Positions 27,825 to 36,752 of a stretch of DNA of 64,000 bases are shown piece by piece (the stretch's first letter is position 1; every line of letters begins with the position of its first letter). This DNA comes from Pseudomonas lurida (GTDB lineage: Bacteria > Pseudomonadota > Gammaproteobacteria > Pseudomonadales > Pseudomonadaceae). The stretch covers positions 1,347,501 to 1,411,500 of the forward strand of contig NZ_PDJB01000001.1 of the NCBI RefSeq assembly GCF_002563895.1, read 5' to 3'. The notes under the pieces were generated by a model. That model had not been told where the DNA came from and made no database searches. It saw only the letters and a list, made by a program, of their open reading frames with translations. A program made the translations under genes and the position numbers.

Positions 27825-28976
27825 TCAGCGGCCGCCCATGATCGCGATGTAATCCTGGGTCCAGCGGCTGTAGGGCACGAACTTGCCGCCTTCAGCCTGC
27901 GGGGTTTTCCAGAAGGCGATCTTTTCGAACTGGTCGAAGCCGTTGGTCTTGCAACCCTCGGCGCCGAGCAGTTCGCTTTCCTTACAGGCCGCAGGCACTG
28001 CCGGCAGCGAACCGAACCAGGCGGCGACATCGCCCTGGACCTTGGGTTGCAGCGACCAGTCCATCCACTTGTAGGCGCAGTTCGGGTGCTTGGCCTCGGT
28101 GTGCAACATGGTGGTGTCGGCCCAGCCGGTGGCGCCTTCCTTCGGAATCGTCGAAGCAATCGGCTGCTTCTCGTTCTGCAGGCCGTTGACCTGGTACGGC
28201 CAGGCGCTGGAGGCCACCACGCCTTCATTTTTGAAGTCACTCATTTGCACAGTGGTGTCGTGCCAGTAGCGGTGGATCAGCGGTTGTTGCGCGCGCAGCA
28301 ACTCGAGCACGGCCTTGTATTGGGTTTCGGTCAGTTCGTACGGGCTTTGAATACCCAGTTCCGGCTTGGTCGCCTTGAGGTACAGCGCCGCGTCGGCGAT
28401 GTAGATAGGGCCGTCATACGCCTGCACGCGGCCTTTGTTCGGCTTGCCGTCCGGCAGGTTCTGCGCGTTGAACAGCACGTCCCAGCTGGTGGGCGCGGTC
28501 TTGAACACGTTGGTGTTGTACATCAGCACGTTCGGGCCCCACTGGTATGGGGTGCCGTAGGTTTGCTGGCCGACCACGTACCACGGCGCGTCTTTCAGGC
28601 GTGGGTCGATGTTTTTCCAATTGGGGATGAGCGCGGTATTGATCGGCTGCACCCGCTTGCCGACGATCAGTCGCAGCGATGCATCGCCCGACGCGGTCAC
28701 CAGGTCATACCCGCCCTTCGCCATCAGGCTGACCATCTCGTCAGAGGTGGCGGCGGTTTTCACATTGACCTTGCAGCCGGTTTCCTTCTCGAAACCGCTG
28801 ACCCAGTCGTAGGCCTTGTCGCTTTCACCACGTTCGATATAGCCGGGCCAGGCGACGATATCCAGCTGGCCTTCGCCGGCACCCACCGCCTTGAGCGGTT
28901 CGGCGGCCTGGAGGCTGGCGCTCGCCAGCAGCGCGGTGGTCAGGGCACTGAGCAGTGCGGTCTTGTGCGCAGACAT
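27825..28976 (-). CDS. Extracellular solute-binding protein, polyamine-type (YdcS/PotD-like)
   Basis: A 383-residue periplasmic protein with a signal peptide ending after SLQAA (about residue 24). Mature features of the PotD-like family include the LDIVAWPGYIERG start and later YDLVTASGDASLR and TWxxLFN-type segments (SWDVLFNAQNLPDGKP). The open frame extends to 29090, but the ATG at 28976 gives the correct signal peptide. It binds the amine for the importer encoded next to it. Exact ligand (putrescine, spermidine or a related amine) is not predictable. Confidence 0.9.
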   Translation of the reverse strand: MSAHKTALLSALTTALLASASLQAAEPLKAVGAGEGQLDIVAWPGYIERGESDKAYDWVSGFEKETGCKVNVKTAATSDEMVSLMAKGGYDLVTASGDASLRLIVGKRVQPINTALIPNWKNIDPRLKDAPWYVVGQQTYGTPYQWGPNVLMYNTNVFKTAPTSWDVLFNAQNLPDGKPNKGRVQAYDGPIYIADAALYLKATKPELGIQSPYELTETQYKAVLELLRAQQPLIHRYWHDTTVQMSDFKNEGVVASSAWPYQVNGLQNEKQPIASTIPKEGATGWADTTMLHTEAKHPNCAYKWMDWSLQPKVQGDVAAWFGSLPAVPAACKESELLGAEGCKTNGFDQFEKIAFWKTPQAEGGKFVPYSRWTQDYIAIMGGR

Positions 28977-29059
28977 GGGGGTTCCCTCTTCTTTAATTAT
29001 GGTCGGGGCAGTAAAAGCAGTGGTACGTGTCGTTTTTTGTTTTAGCGTAGCTCTTGCGC

Positions 29060-29091
29060 CAAGCTGCAAGCTGCAAGCTGCAAGCCGCAAG
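29060..29091. repeat. Short tandem repeat, 7-bp unit
   Basis: CAAGCTG three times, then one CAAGCCG variant and CAAG, upstream of the binding-protein gene. A related CAAGCTGCAAGCC stretch is present at 12100-12112 near trmO. Confidence 0.85.
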
Positions 29092-29133
29092 AAAACGCGG
29101 TTCCGCGTTTACTGGCAGCCGGTCGCTTGCTGC

Positions 29134-30621
29134 CTACAGCTGATTTCCGTGTCTAGCCATGATGTGGCGCACCACGCTGTAGTCCTGCAGCGAATCGCTG
29201 GACAGATCCTTCCCATAGCCTGAGCGCTTCAAGCCGCCGTGGGGCATTTCGCTGACCAGCATGAAATGGCTGTTGATCCAGGTGCAGCCGTATTGCAGGC
29301 GCGCCGCCACTTGCATGGCCTTGTCCAGGTTCTGGGTCCACACCGACGAGGCCAGGCCGTATTCGGAGTCGTTGGCCCAGTCCACCGCCTGTTCCAGTTC
29401 GTCGAAGCGCGTCACGGTGACCACCGGGCCGAACACTTCGCGCTGCACGATCTCATCGTTCTGTTTGCAGCCGGCGAGCAGCGTAGGCTGGTAGTAGAAG
29501 CCCGCACCCGAGTGCACGGCGGCCCCTGTAACCCGCTCGATATGTGGCTGGCCGAGGGCGCGTTCGACAAAACTGGCGACGCGGTCGCGCTGGCGCGTGC
29601 TGATCAGCGGGCCCAGTTCATTATCGGCATCGCGTTTGCCGGCAAAGCGCAGGCTGCTCACGGCCGCGCCAAGTTCGGCAACCAGCTTGTCGTGAATACC
29701 GGCCTGGGCGTAGATGCGACATGCCGCGGTGCAGTCCTGGCCGGCGTTGTAGTAACCGTAGGCGCGCACGCCCTCGACCACGGCTTGCAGGTCGGCATCG
29801 TTGCACACGATCACCGGCGCCTTGCCGCCCAGTTCCAGGTGCGTGCGTTTAAGGGTTTTGGAGGCTGCTTGCAGAATCTTCTGCCCGGTGACGATATCGC
29901 CGGTCAGCGAGACCATGCGCACCTTGGGGTGGCTGACCAGATGGCTGCCGACGCCTTCGCCGCCGCCACACAGAATGTTGATCACCCCACGCGGCAGCAG
30001 TTCTTTAAGGACGGGGGCGAGGGCGAGGATCGACAGTGGCGTGTGTTCCGACGGCTTGAACACCAAGGTATTACCGGCGGCCAGGGCCGGTGCGATTTTC
30101 CACGCCGCCATCATCAGTGGGTAGTTCCATGGCGCAATCGAGGCCACCACACCGATGGGATCGCGGCGCACCATGCTGGTGTAGCCCGGCAGGTATTCGC
30201 CGCTCAGTTGCCCGGTCTGGCAACGCACAGCCCCGGCGAAGAAGCGGAACACGTCGACGGTGGCACTCAAGTCATCCTGGCGCGCCAGGTGCAACGGCTT
30301 GCCGCAGTTCAGGGATTCCAGGCGGGCGAGGTAGTCGGCTTGTTTTTCGATCGCGTCGGCAATGCCGAGCAGAATGTTCGAGCGTTGCTGCGGCGTGGTG
30401 CGCGACCAGCCGGCAAAGGCGCGGTGGGCGGCAAGGATCGCGGTTTCCACCTGCTCGGTGCTGGCTTCGGCGATCTGGGTGAGGACTTCACCCGTGGCCG
30501 GGTTGAGGATCGGCTCGGCAACACCCTGGCCCTGGACCAGTTCGCCGTCGATCAGCAACGCAGTGAGCAGCGGGGTGGGCGCGCCGGACATTTTTCGCGA
30601 TCTCTTTTCTTGTGTGGCCAT
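29134..30621 (-). CDS. Second aminoaldehyde dehydrogenase, paralogue of 23246-24670
   Basis: A 495-residue aldehyde dehydrogenase with catalytic Cys in [11 protein letters not shown] and base Glu in HLELGGKAP. It shares the long conserved C-terminal block with the copy at 23246, but has a longer N-terminus. Starts at 30621 (AAGAGA site) or 30591 (MSGAPTPL) are both possible. It lies upstream of the binding protein on the same strand, near the LysR gene. Probably also acts on an amine-derived aldehyde. Confidence 0.85.
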   Translation of the reverse strand: MATQEKRSRKMSGAPTPLLTALLIDGELVQGQGVAEPILNPATGEVLTQIAEASTEQVETAILAAHRAFAGWSRTTPQQRSNILLGIADAIEKQADYLARLESLNCGKPLHLARQDDLSATVDVFRFFAGAVRCQTGQLSGEYLPGYTSMVRRDPIGVVASIAPWNYPLMMAAWKIAPALAAGNTLVFKPSEHTPLSILALAPVLKELLPRGVINILCGGGEGVGSHLVSHPKVRMVSLTGDIVTGQKILQAASKTLKRTHLELGGKAPVIVCNDADLQAVVEGVRAYGYYNAGQDCTAACRIYAQAGIHDKLVAELGAAVSSLRFAGKRDADNELGPLISTRQRDRVASFVERALGQPHIERVTGAAVHSGAGFYYQPTLLAGCKQNDEIVQREVFGPVVTVTRFDELEQAVDWANDSEYGLASSVWTQNLDKAMQVAARLQYGCTWINSHFMLVSEMPHGGLKRSGYGKDLSSDSLQDYSVVRHIMARHGNQL

Positions 30622-30724
30622 TGGCGTTCTCTTACAAGGCGCCCGACCTTTCTCTTATGGATGAAGCGAGAGTAGAGGTCAGGCGCGAGGTCAACAAATA
30701 CTAAATACTGAATGCAGCATTCGA

Positions 30725-31636
30725 TTAAATAGATGGCTTGCGTGGGTGCGGCTGTTCCCGTGCGACGGTCAGGAACGGATCCACCAGCGCCGGGCGGGCG
30801 GTGCCACGGCGCCAGGCCAGGCCCACGTCGAGGGTCTGGCTGAGGTCGGCAATCGGCCGTGCTTCAATAATGTCGCCCTCAAGCGACCAGGGGCGGTATG
30901 TCATGTCAGGCTGGATCGACACGCCCAGGCCTGCGGCCACCAGGCTTCGGACTGCTTCGGTGGACGCCGTGCGCAATGTCACCCGTGGTTGCAGCCCGGC
31001 ACCGGCCCACAGGCGCTGGGCGTTGTGGCCCATTTCGTCCACATTCAGTTGGATCAGCGGTTCACGCGCCACATCGGCCAGGTTGATGCTGTCGTGCTCC
31101 AGCAGCGGGTGTTGCGCCGGCAGCCACAGGCGGTGTGGCGAGTGGGTGAGTACTTCGGTCTGCAGGGCGTGGCGGTCTTCGAGGTTGGAGAGGATCAGTA
31201 CGCCCACGTCGATTTCGCCGCTGACGAGCAAATGCTCGATATACGGGCGCTCATCCTCCATCACGCGGATTTCCACGTTGGGGTAGGCGCGCTGGAAGCG
31301 TGTCAGCAGGTCGGCCAGGTAATAGCCGGCCACCAGGCTGGTCACGCCGATGATCAACTGCCCGGCGACCTGGTCGGTACTCTGTTGCAGGCTGCGTTTG
31401 GCATTGTCGACGGTGGCGAGAATAAGGTGTGCCTGACGCAGGAATTGATGGCCCTGGTGGGTCAGGGTCATGCCCTTGGCGTGGCGGTTGAACAGGTTGA
31501 CGCCGATTTCCTGCTCCAGCTGCTGGATCGCCAGGGTCAGGGTCGACTGGGAGATAAATGCCGTTTGCGCGGCGGCGGAGATCGAACCGGTCTCGGCCAC
31601 GGCAATAAAGTGCCGGATTTGACGCAAGGTCATCAT
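30725..31636 (-). CDS. LysR-family regulator of the polyamine locus
   Basis: A 303-residue LysR protein: helix-turn-helix at residues about 17-40 (SISAAAQTAFISQSTLTLAIQQLE), then a periplasmic-binding-like effector domain. It is upstream of the aldehyde dehydrogenase/importer genes and transcribed in the same direction. Control of that locus is inferred from position. Confidence 0.85.
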   Translation of the reverse strand: MMTLRQIRHFIAVAETGSISAAAQTAFISQSTLTLAIQQLEQEIGVNLFNRHAKGMTLTHQGHQFLRQAHLILATVDNAKRSLQQSTDQVAGQLIIGVTSLVAGYYLADLLTRFQRAYPNVEIRVMEDERPYIEHLLVSGEIDVGVLILSNLEDRHALQTEVLTHSPHRLWLPAQHPLLEHDSINLADVAREPLIQLNVDEMGHNAQRLWAGAGLQPRVTLRTASTEAVRSLVAAGLGVSIQPDMTYRPWSLEGDIIEARPIADLSQTLDVGLAWRRGTARPALVDPFLTVAREQPHPRKPSI

Positions 31637-31804
31637 GCTGGAATTACCAGTGGGGTGTTTTTATAGATTTGCTCGAGTGTATATCGATTTTAGAGAAGGT
31701 CGACCGCGTTACATCTGGAAGCACTCTAGATCGCGGCTTTTTGGCACTTAGTTTTACGCTGGAGGCCTATTGGTCCTATGAACCCTAGTATCTGGAGACT
31801 GCGA

Positions 31805-32515
31805 ATGAATACCCGTGGATTGCTCGATCAGTTGCTCAAGTCTGGCCAGGACATGCTGCAGAACAAGGCTGGCGGCCAGCGTAAACCCGACGACAAAGGC
31901 GCCTTGGGCGGCTTGCTCGGCGGTGGCGGCCTGGGCGGCCTGCTCGGTGGCGCGGGCGGCGGGGCCCTGGCGGCCGGCGCCATGGGCTTGCTGATGGGCA
32001 ACAAGAAGGCTCGCAAGTTCGGTGGCAAGGCGCTGACCTACGGAGGCCTCGCGGCACTGGGGGTGATTGCCTACAAAGCCTACGGCAACTGGCAGGCGCA
32101 GCAGGCCAGCGCGCCCCAGGGTGAGCCGCAAACCATCGACCGCCTGCCACCCGCGCAGGTCGAGCAACACAGCCAGGGCATTCTCAAGGCGCTGGTCGCC
32201 GCCGCCAAGGCCGACGGCCATGTGGATGAGCGCGAGCGAGCACTGATCGAAGGTGAGTTCATCAAGCTGGATAACGACCGCGAGCTGCAAAGCTGGCTGC
32301 ACGCCGAACTGAACAAACCGCTGGACCCGGCCGATGTGGCGCGCGCTGCGGGCACGCCGGAAATGGCGGCCGAGATGTACATCGCCAGCGTGATGCTGGT
32401 GGACGAGGAAAACTTCATGGAGAAGGCCTACCTTGACGAGTTGGCGCGCCAACTGAAACTGGAGCCTGGCTTGAAGCTGGAACTGGAAAAGCAGGTGCGC
32501 CAAGCCACCCTTTGA
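31805..32515 (+). CDS. DUF533 (TerB-like) inner-membrane protein
   Basis: A 236-residue protein. It has a glycine-rich low-complexity N-terminal third (GGLLGGGGLGGLLGGAGGG around residues 35-53), one hydrophobic segment near residues 78-92, then a TerB-like helical domain (LKALVAAAKADGHVDERERAL at about 130). This is the YebE/DUF533 plan. The frame is open to 31778, but the ATG at 31805 (MNTRGLLDQLLKSG) fits. Function unknown; relatives are linked to envelope stress. Confidence 0.85.
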   Translation: MNTRGLLDQLLKSGQDMLQNKAGGQRKPDDKGALGGLLGGGGLGGLLGGAGGGALAAGAMGLLMGNKKARKFGGKALTYGGLAALGVIAYKAYGNWQAQQASAPQGEPQTIDRLPPAQVEQHSQGILKALVAAAKADGHVDERERALIEGEFIKLDNDRELQSWLHAELNKPLDPADVARAAGTPEMAAEMYIASVMLVDEENFMEKAYLDELARQLKLEPGLKLELEKQVRQATL

Positions 32516-32533
32516 ACCTGTCCGATAAATGAA

Positions 32534-32569
32534 AGCACCCCGGCTGCCGCAATGGCCCGGGGTGTTTTT
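32534..32569 (+). terminator. Rho-independent terminator
   Basis: CACCCCGG (32536-32543) pairs with CCGGGGTG (32557-32564), then TTTTT. It ends the DUF533 gene and isolates it from the wsp operon. Confidence 0.9.
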
Positions 32570-32663
32570 GCATTCTGTGAGCGCTCCATCAAAACCCGTT
32601 GATAAATGAGGGCTTGTGCTCAGCTATACTCCCCCCATTTGAATGGCCCTTCGAGGAAATACT

Positions 32664-34286
32664 GTGAAGAACTGGACCTTGCGCCAACGGATTTTGGCGA
32701 GCTTTGCGGTCATTATCGCGATCATGCTGCTGATGGTCGTGGTGTCCTACTCACGGTTGCTGAAGATCGAAGCCAGCCAGGAAGCCGTCCGGGACGATGC
32801 GGTGCCGGGGGTCTACCTCAGCTCGATGATCCGCAGCGCCTGGGTCGACAGCTACTTGCATACCATCGACATCGTCGGCCTGCGCGACGACAAAACCTTG
32901 AACAATACGGATAAGACGGACTACAAGGCGTTCGAAGCGCGTATTGAACAGCAGATGGCCAACTACGAAAAAACCATACATGGCCAGGCCGATCGCATGG
33001 AGTTCGATAACTTCAAGGCGGCCCACCTCACCTACAACAAGGTCCTGAGCCAGGTGCTGGAGCGCGTCGAGGCCGATGACCTGCCGGGTGCGCGCACATT
33101 GTTGGAAGAGCAATTGACGCCGATCTGGACTGAAGGGCGCATGAAGCTCAACGACATCATTACTGAGAACAAGAGCGTGTCTGACCGGGCCACGGCGGCG
33201 ATCGACGAGTCGGTGCTGTCGGCCAAGGTCAGCATGGCCGTGTCGCTGATCATCGCCATCCTCGCTGCCGGCCTGTGTGGCCTGCTGCTGATGCGCGCAA
33301 TCATGGCGCCGATGCAACGCATCGTCGATATCCTCGGCACCATGCGCGACGGCGACCTGAGCAAACGCCTGAACCTGGAGCGCAAGGACGAGTTCGGTGC
33401 CGTCGAAACCGGCTTCAACGACATGATGACCGAGCTGACGGCGCTGGTGTCCCAGGCTCAGCGTTCGTCGGTGCAGGTAACCACCTCGGTGACCGAGATT
33501 GCCGCCACTTCCAAGCAGCAGCAGGCCACCGCCACTGAGACCGCCGCCACCACTACCGAGATCGGCGCCACGTCCCGTGAGATCGCCGCCACGTCCAAGG
33601 ACCTGGTGCGCACGATGACCGAAGTGTCCACCGCCGCCGACCAGGCATCGGTCGCCGCCGGTTCCGGCCAGCAAGGCCTGGCGCGCATGGAGGAAACCAT
33701 GCATTCGGTGATGGGCGCCGCCGACCTGGTCAACGCCAAGCTGGCGATCCTCAATGAGAAGGCCGGTAACATCAACCAAGTGGTGGTGACTATCGTCAAG
33801 GTCGCCGACCAGACCAACCTGCTGTCGCTGAATGCCGCCATCGAAGCCGAAAAGGCCGGTGAGTACGGCCGCGGTTTTGCCGTGGTTGCTACCGAAGTGC
33901 GCCGCCTCGCCGACCAGACCGCGGTGGCCACCTACGACATCGAACAGATGGTGCGCGAGATCCAGTCGGCGGTGTCGGCAGGCGTGATGGGCATGGACAA
34001 GTTCTCCGAAGAAGTGCGCCGCGGCATGTTCGAAGTGCAGCAAGTGGGCGAGCAGTTGTCGCAGATCATCCACCAGGTTCAGGCCTTGGCGCCGCGGGTG
34101 TTGATGGTCAATGAAGGCATGCAGGCCCAGGCCACAGGCGCCGAGCAGATCAATCACGCCCTGGTGCAACTGGGCGATGCCAGCAGCCAGACGGTGGAGT
34201 CCCTGCGCCAGGCCAGCTTTGCCATTGATGAGCTGAGCCAGGTCGCGGTCGGCCTGCGCAGTGGCGTGTCGCGTTTCAAAGTCTGA
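32664..34286 (+). CDS. wspA: Wsp surface-sensing receptor WspA (methyl-accepting chemotaxis protein)
   Basis: A 540-residue membrane receptor: TM1 at about residues 13-32, a 155-residue periplasmic four-helix domain, TM2 at about 188-208, a HAMP domain, and a long cytoplasmic coiled coil. The signalling tip holds [28 protein letters not shown]. The frame is open from 32643, but the GTG at 32664, after GAGGAA at the right distance, gives [10 protein letters not shown] as in other wspA genes. It senses surface growth and controls WspE. Confidence 0.96.
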   Translation: MKNWTLRQRILASFAVIIAIMLLMVVVSYSRLLKIEASQEAVRDDAVPGVYLSSMIRSAWVDSYLHTIDIVGLRDDKTLNNTDKTDYKAFEARIEQQMANYEKTIHGQADRMEFDNFKAAHLTYNKVLSQVLERVEADDLPGARTLLEEQLTPIWTEGRMKLNDIITENKSVSDRATAAIDESVLSAKVSMAVSLIIAILAAGLCGLLLMRAIMAPMQRIVDILGTMRDGDLSKRLNLERKDEFGAVETGFNDMMTELTALVSQAQRSSVQVTTSVTEIAATSKQQQATATETAATTTEIGATSREIAATSKDLVRTMTEVSTAADQASVAAGSGQQGLARMEETMHSVMGAADLVNAKLAILNEKAGNINQVVVTIVKVADQTNLLSLNAAIEAEKAGEYGRGFAVVATEVRRLADQTAVATYDIEQMVREIQSAVSAGVMGMDKFSEEVRRGMFEVQQVGEQLSQIIHQVQALAPRVLMVNEGMQAQATGAEQINHALVQLGDASSQTVESLRQASFAIDELSQVAVGLRSGVSRFKV

Positions 34287-34798
34287 TGAGCGACCTCGCG
34301 GCGAGACGCGGTGCCGTTCCGGCAGCGAAAAAGGCGTTGTTCCTGGTGTTCCACATCGGTGATGAGCGCTTTGCCCTCAGGGCCACGGAAATCGCCGAGG
34401 TCCTGCCACGCTTGCCGCTCAAACCCATTGCCCATGCGCCGGCGTGGGTGGCGGGTATCTTTGCCCACCGTGGCGCGCTGGTGCCGGTCATCGACCTCAG
34501 CGCCCTGACCTTCGGCAAGCCGGCCAAGGCCCGTACCAGTACGCGCCTGGTGCTGGTCAATTACCAACCACAGCCTTGGGTTGAAGCCCGCTGGCTGGGA
34601 CTGATCCTGGAGCAAGCCACCGACACCCTGCGTTGCGAGCTTGGGGAGTTCAAGCCCTATGGCCTGGACAACCGCGAGGCGCGTTACCTGGGGTTGGTGC
34701 GTGAAGATGCCGTGGGCCTGATGCAGTGGATAGGTGTCAACGAATTGCTCACCGATGACGTACGTGCCTTGCTGTTTTCGACCGAGCAGTGCATATGA
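34286..34798 (+). CDS. wspB: CheW-like coupling protein WspB
   Basis: A 170-residue CheW-domain protein that links WspA to the kinase WspE. The CheW fold is seen in FLVFHIGDERFALRATEIAEVLP and PAWVAGIFAHRGALVPVIDLS. The ATG shares bases with the wspA stop (ATGA), indicating translational coupling. Confidence 0.95.
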   Translation: MSDLAARRGAVPAAKKALFLVFHIGDERFALRATEIAEVLPRLPLKPIAHAPAWVAGIFAHRGALVPVIDLSALTFGKPAKARTSTRLVLVNYQPQPWVEARWLGLILEQATDTLRCELGEFKPYGLDNREARYLGLVREDAVGLMQWIGVNELLTDDVRALLFSTEQCI

Positions 34799-36054
34799 GC
34801 CACGACCCGCGTTTCTTTGCGTTCCTGAAAGCGCGCATCGGCCTGGATGTCGCGTCGGTCGGCGAAGCTATCATCGAGCGCGCGGTGCGCCAACGCAGCC
34901 AGGCCGTCAATGCACAGACGCCCGGCGACTACTGGCAGTACCTGCAAAGCTCCGAGGATGAACAGCAGGCGCTGATCGAAGCGGTCATCGTCCCGGAAAC
35001 CTGGTTTTTCCGTTACCCCGAGTCCTTTGCGACCCTGGCCCGCCTGGCGAAGGCGCGCCTGGCCGATATCAAGCAGATGCGTGCCCTGCGTATCCTCAGC
35101 CTGCCGTGTTCCACCGGCGAAGAACCCTACTCGATTGCCATGGCGCTGCTGGATGCCGGCCTCGCGCCACACCAGTTCAAAGTGCAGGGCATGGACGTCA
35201 GCCCGCTGTCGGTGGAGCGCGCGCGACGTGGGGTATATGGCAGGAACTCGTTTCGGGGGGGCGATCTCGGTTTTCGCGACCGCCACTTCACCGAGTATGG
35301 TGACGGCTACCACATCGCCGACCGCGTGCGTGAACAGGTGCGCCTGCAGGTCGGTAACTTGCTCGATCCCGCGCTGCTGGCCAATGAGGCGAGCTACGAC
35401 TTTGTGTTCTGCCGCAACCTGCTGATCTACTTCGACCAGCCGACCCAGAAGCAAGTGTTCGACGTGCTCAAGGGCCTGACCCACGTGGACGGCGTGCTGT
35501 TTATCGGTCCCGCCGAGGGCAGCTTGCTCGGGCGCCATGGCATGCGTTCGATTGGTGTGCCGCAATCCTTTGCGTTCAGCCGGCATGCCGAGCCGGCCCA
35601 GCCTGAGCCCGTGTTCAAGCCGATGCCCGCGCCATTGCCTCAGCGCAGCGCCGCGCCGATTCCGACCAGGCCGCGACCGTTCAGCTCGCCCAGCGCCCAG
35701 GTGGTGCCGATCAAGGCACCGCTGTCCGACGCAGGCGAGCTGCTTAGCCAGATCGCCACGTTGGCCAACGAAGGCAAAAGTGCCGAGGCCCGTGCAGCTT
35801 GCGAGCGTTATCTGAGCAGTCACCCGCCGGCCGCCCAGGTGTTCTACTGGTTGGGGCTGCTCAGCGACGTGGCCGGCAGTGCCCTGGAAGCCCAGGGGTA
35901 TTATCGAAAAGCCTTGTACCTGGAACCCCAGCACCCGCAAGCCTTGATGCACCTGGCCGCGCTGCTCGAGTCCCAGGGCGACAGTGCGGGGGCACGCCGC
36001 TTGCAAGCGCGGGCCGCCCGTAGCGAGCGAGCTGACAGTGAGTCCAAACGATGA
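34795..36054 (+). CDS. wspC: CheR-type methyltransferase WspC with C-terminal TPR-like extension
   Basis: A 419-residue protein. The N-terminal CheR domain has the SAM-binding LSLPCSTGEEPYS at about residues 103-115 and FCRNLLIYF further on. A proline-rich linker (about 265-305) leads to a C-terminal helical TPR-like part (YWLGLLSDVAGSALEAQGYYRKALYLEP). WspC methylates WspA and keeps the system sensitive. The ATG at 34795 overlaps the wspB stop. Confidence 0.95.
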   Translation: MSHDPRFFAFLKARIGLDVASVGEAIIERAVRQRSQAVNAQTPGDYWQYLQSSEDEQQALIEAVIVPETWFFRYPESFATLARLAKARLADIKQMRALRILSLPCSTGEEPYSIAMALLDAGLAPHQFKVQGMDVSPLSVERARRGVYGRNSFRGGDLGFRDRHFTEYGDGYHIADRVREQVRLQVGNLLDPALLANEASYDFVFCRNLLIYFDQPTQKQVFDVLKGLTHVDGVLFIGPAEGSLLGRHGMRSIGVPQSFAFSRHAEPAQPEPVFKPMPAPLPQRSAAPIPTRPRPFSSPSAQVVPIKAPLSDAGELLSQIATLANEGKSAEARAACERYLSSHPPAAQVFYWLGLLSDVAGSALEAQGYYRKALYLEPQHPQALMHLAALLESQGDSAGARRLQARAARSERADSESKR

Positions 36055-36752
36055 GTAGCCCCGATGCGCTCGACACCGCAGGCCTGGACCTGACCCTGGC
36101 CGACACCCAGGCCATCGACGACTGCTGGAACCGCATCGGTATCCACGGTGACAAGTCCTGCCCGCTGCTGGCGGACCATATCCATTGCCGTAACTGTTCG
36201 GTGTACTCGGCGGCGGCCACGCGCTTGCTAGACCGGTACGCCCTGCAGCAGGACGCGCATCGCCCGCATGCCGCGGTCGAGCTGGGTGAGGATGTGGTCA
36301 CCCGTTCCCTGCTGATGTTCCGCCTGGGCGAAGAGTGGTTGGGCATTGCCACCCGCTGCCTGGTGGAGGTCGCGCCGCTGCAACCGATTCATTCCCTGCC
36401 ACACCAGCGTTCCCGCGCCCTGCTCGGCGTGGCCAACGTGCGCGGCGCGCTGGTGGCGTGCCTGTCGCTGGTGGAGCTGCTCGGCCTGGACGCCACCGGG
36501 CCCGGCGCCAGCGGCGGGCGCATCATGCCGCGCATGTTGATCATCGCTGCCCAGGATGGCCCGGTGGTGGTACCGGTGGATGAAGTCGACGGCATCCATG
36601 CCATCGATGAGCGTACCTTGAAGGCGGCATCGGCCTCGGGCACCCAGGCCAGCGCGCGCTACACCCAAGGTGTACTGCAGTGGAAAGGCCGCAGCCTGCG
36701 TTGGCTCGACGAGGCGCAATTGTTGTCCGCCGTGACCCGGAGCCTCACATGA
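36051..36752 (+). CDS. wspD: CheW-like protein WspD
   Basis: A 233-residue CheW-domain protein with a longer N-terminus than WspB. That N-terminus carries a small cysteine-containing segment (CPLLADHIHCRNC). The CheW core starts near residue 84 (LLMFRLGEEWLGIATRCLVEV) and includes RSRALLGVANVRGALVACLSL. It cooperates with WspB in clustering WspA-WspE. Starts four bases inside wspC. Confidence 0.94.
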   Translation: MSSPDALDTAGLDLTLADTQAIDDCWNRIGIHGDKSCPLLADHIHCRNCSVYSAAATRLLDRYALQQDAHRPHAAVELGEDVVTRSLLMFRLGEEWLGIATRCLVEVAPLQPIHSLPHQRSRALLGVANVRGALVACLSLVELLGLDATGPGASGGRIMPRMLIIAAQDGPVVVPVDEVDGIHAIDERTLKAASASGTQASARYTQGVLQWKGRSLRWLDEAQLLSAVTRSLT

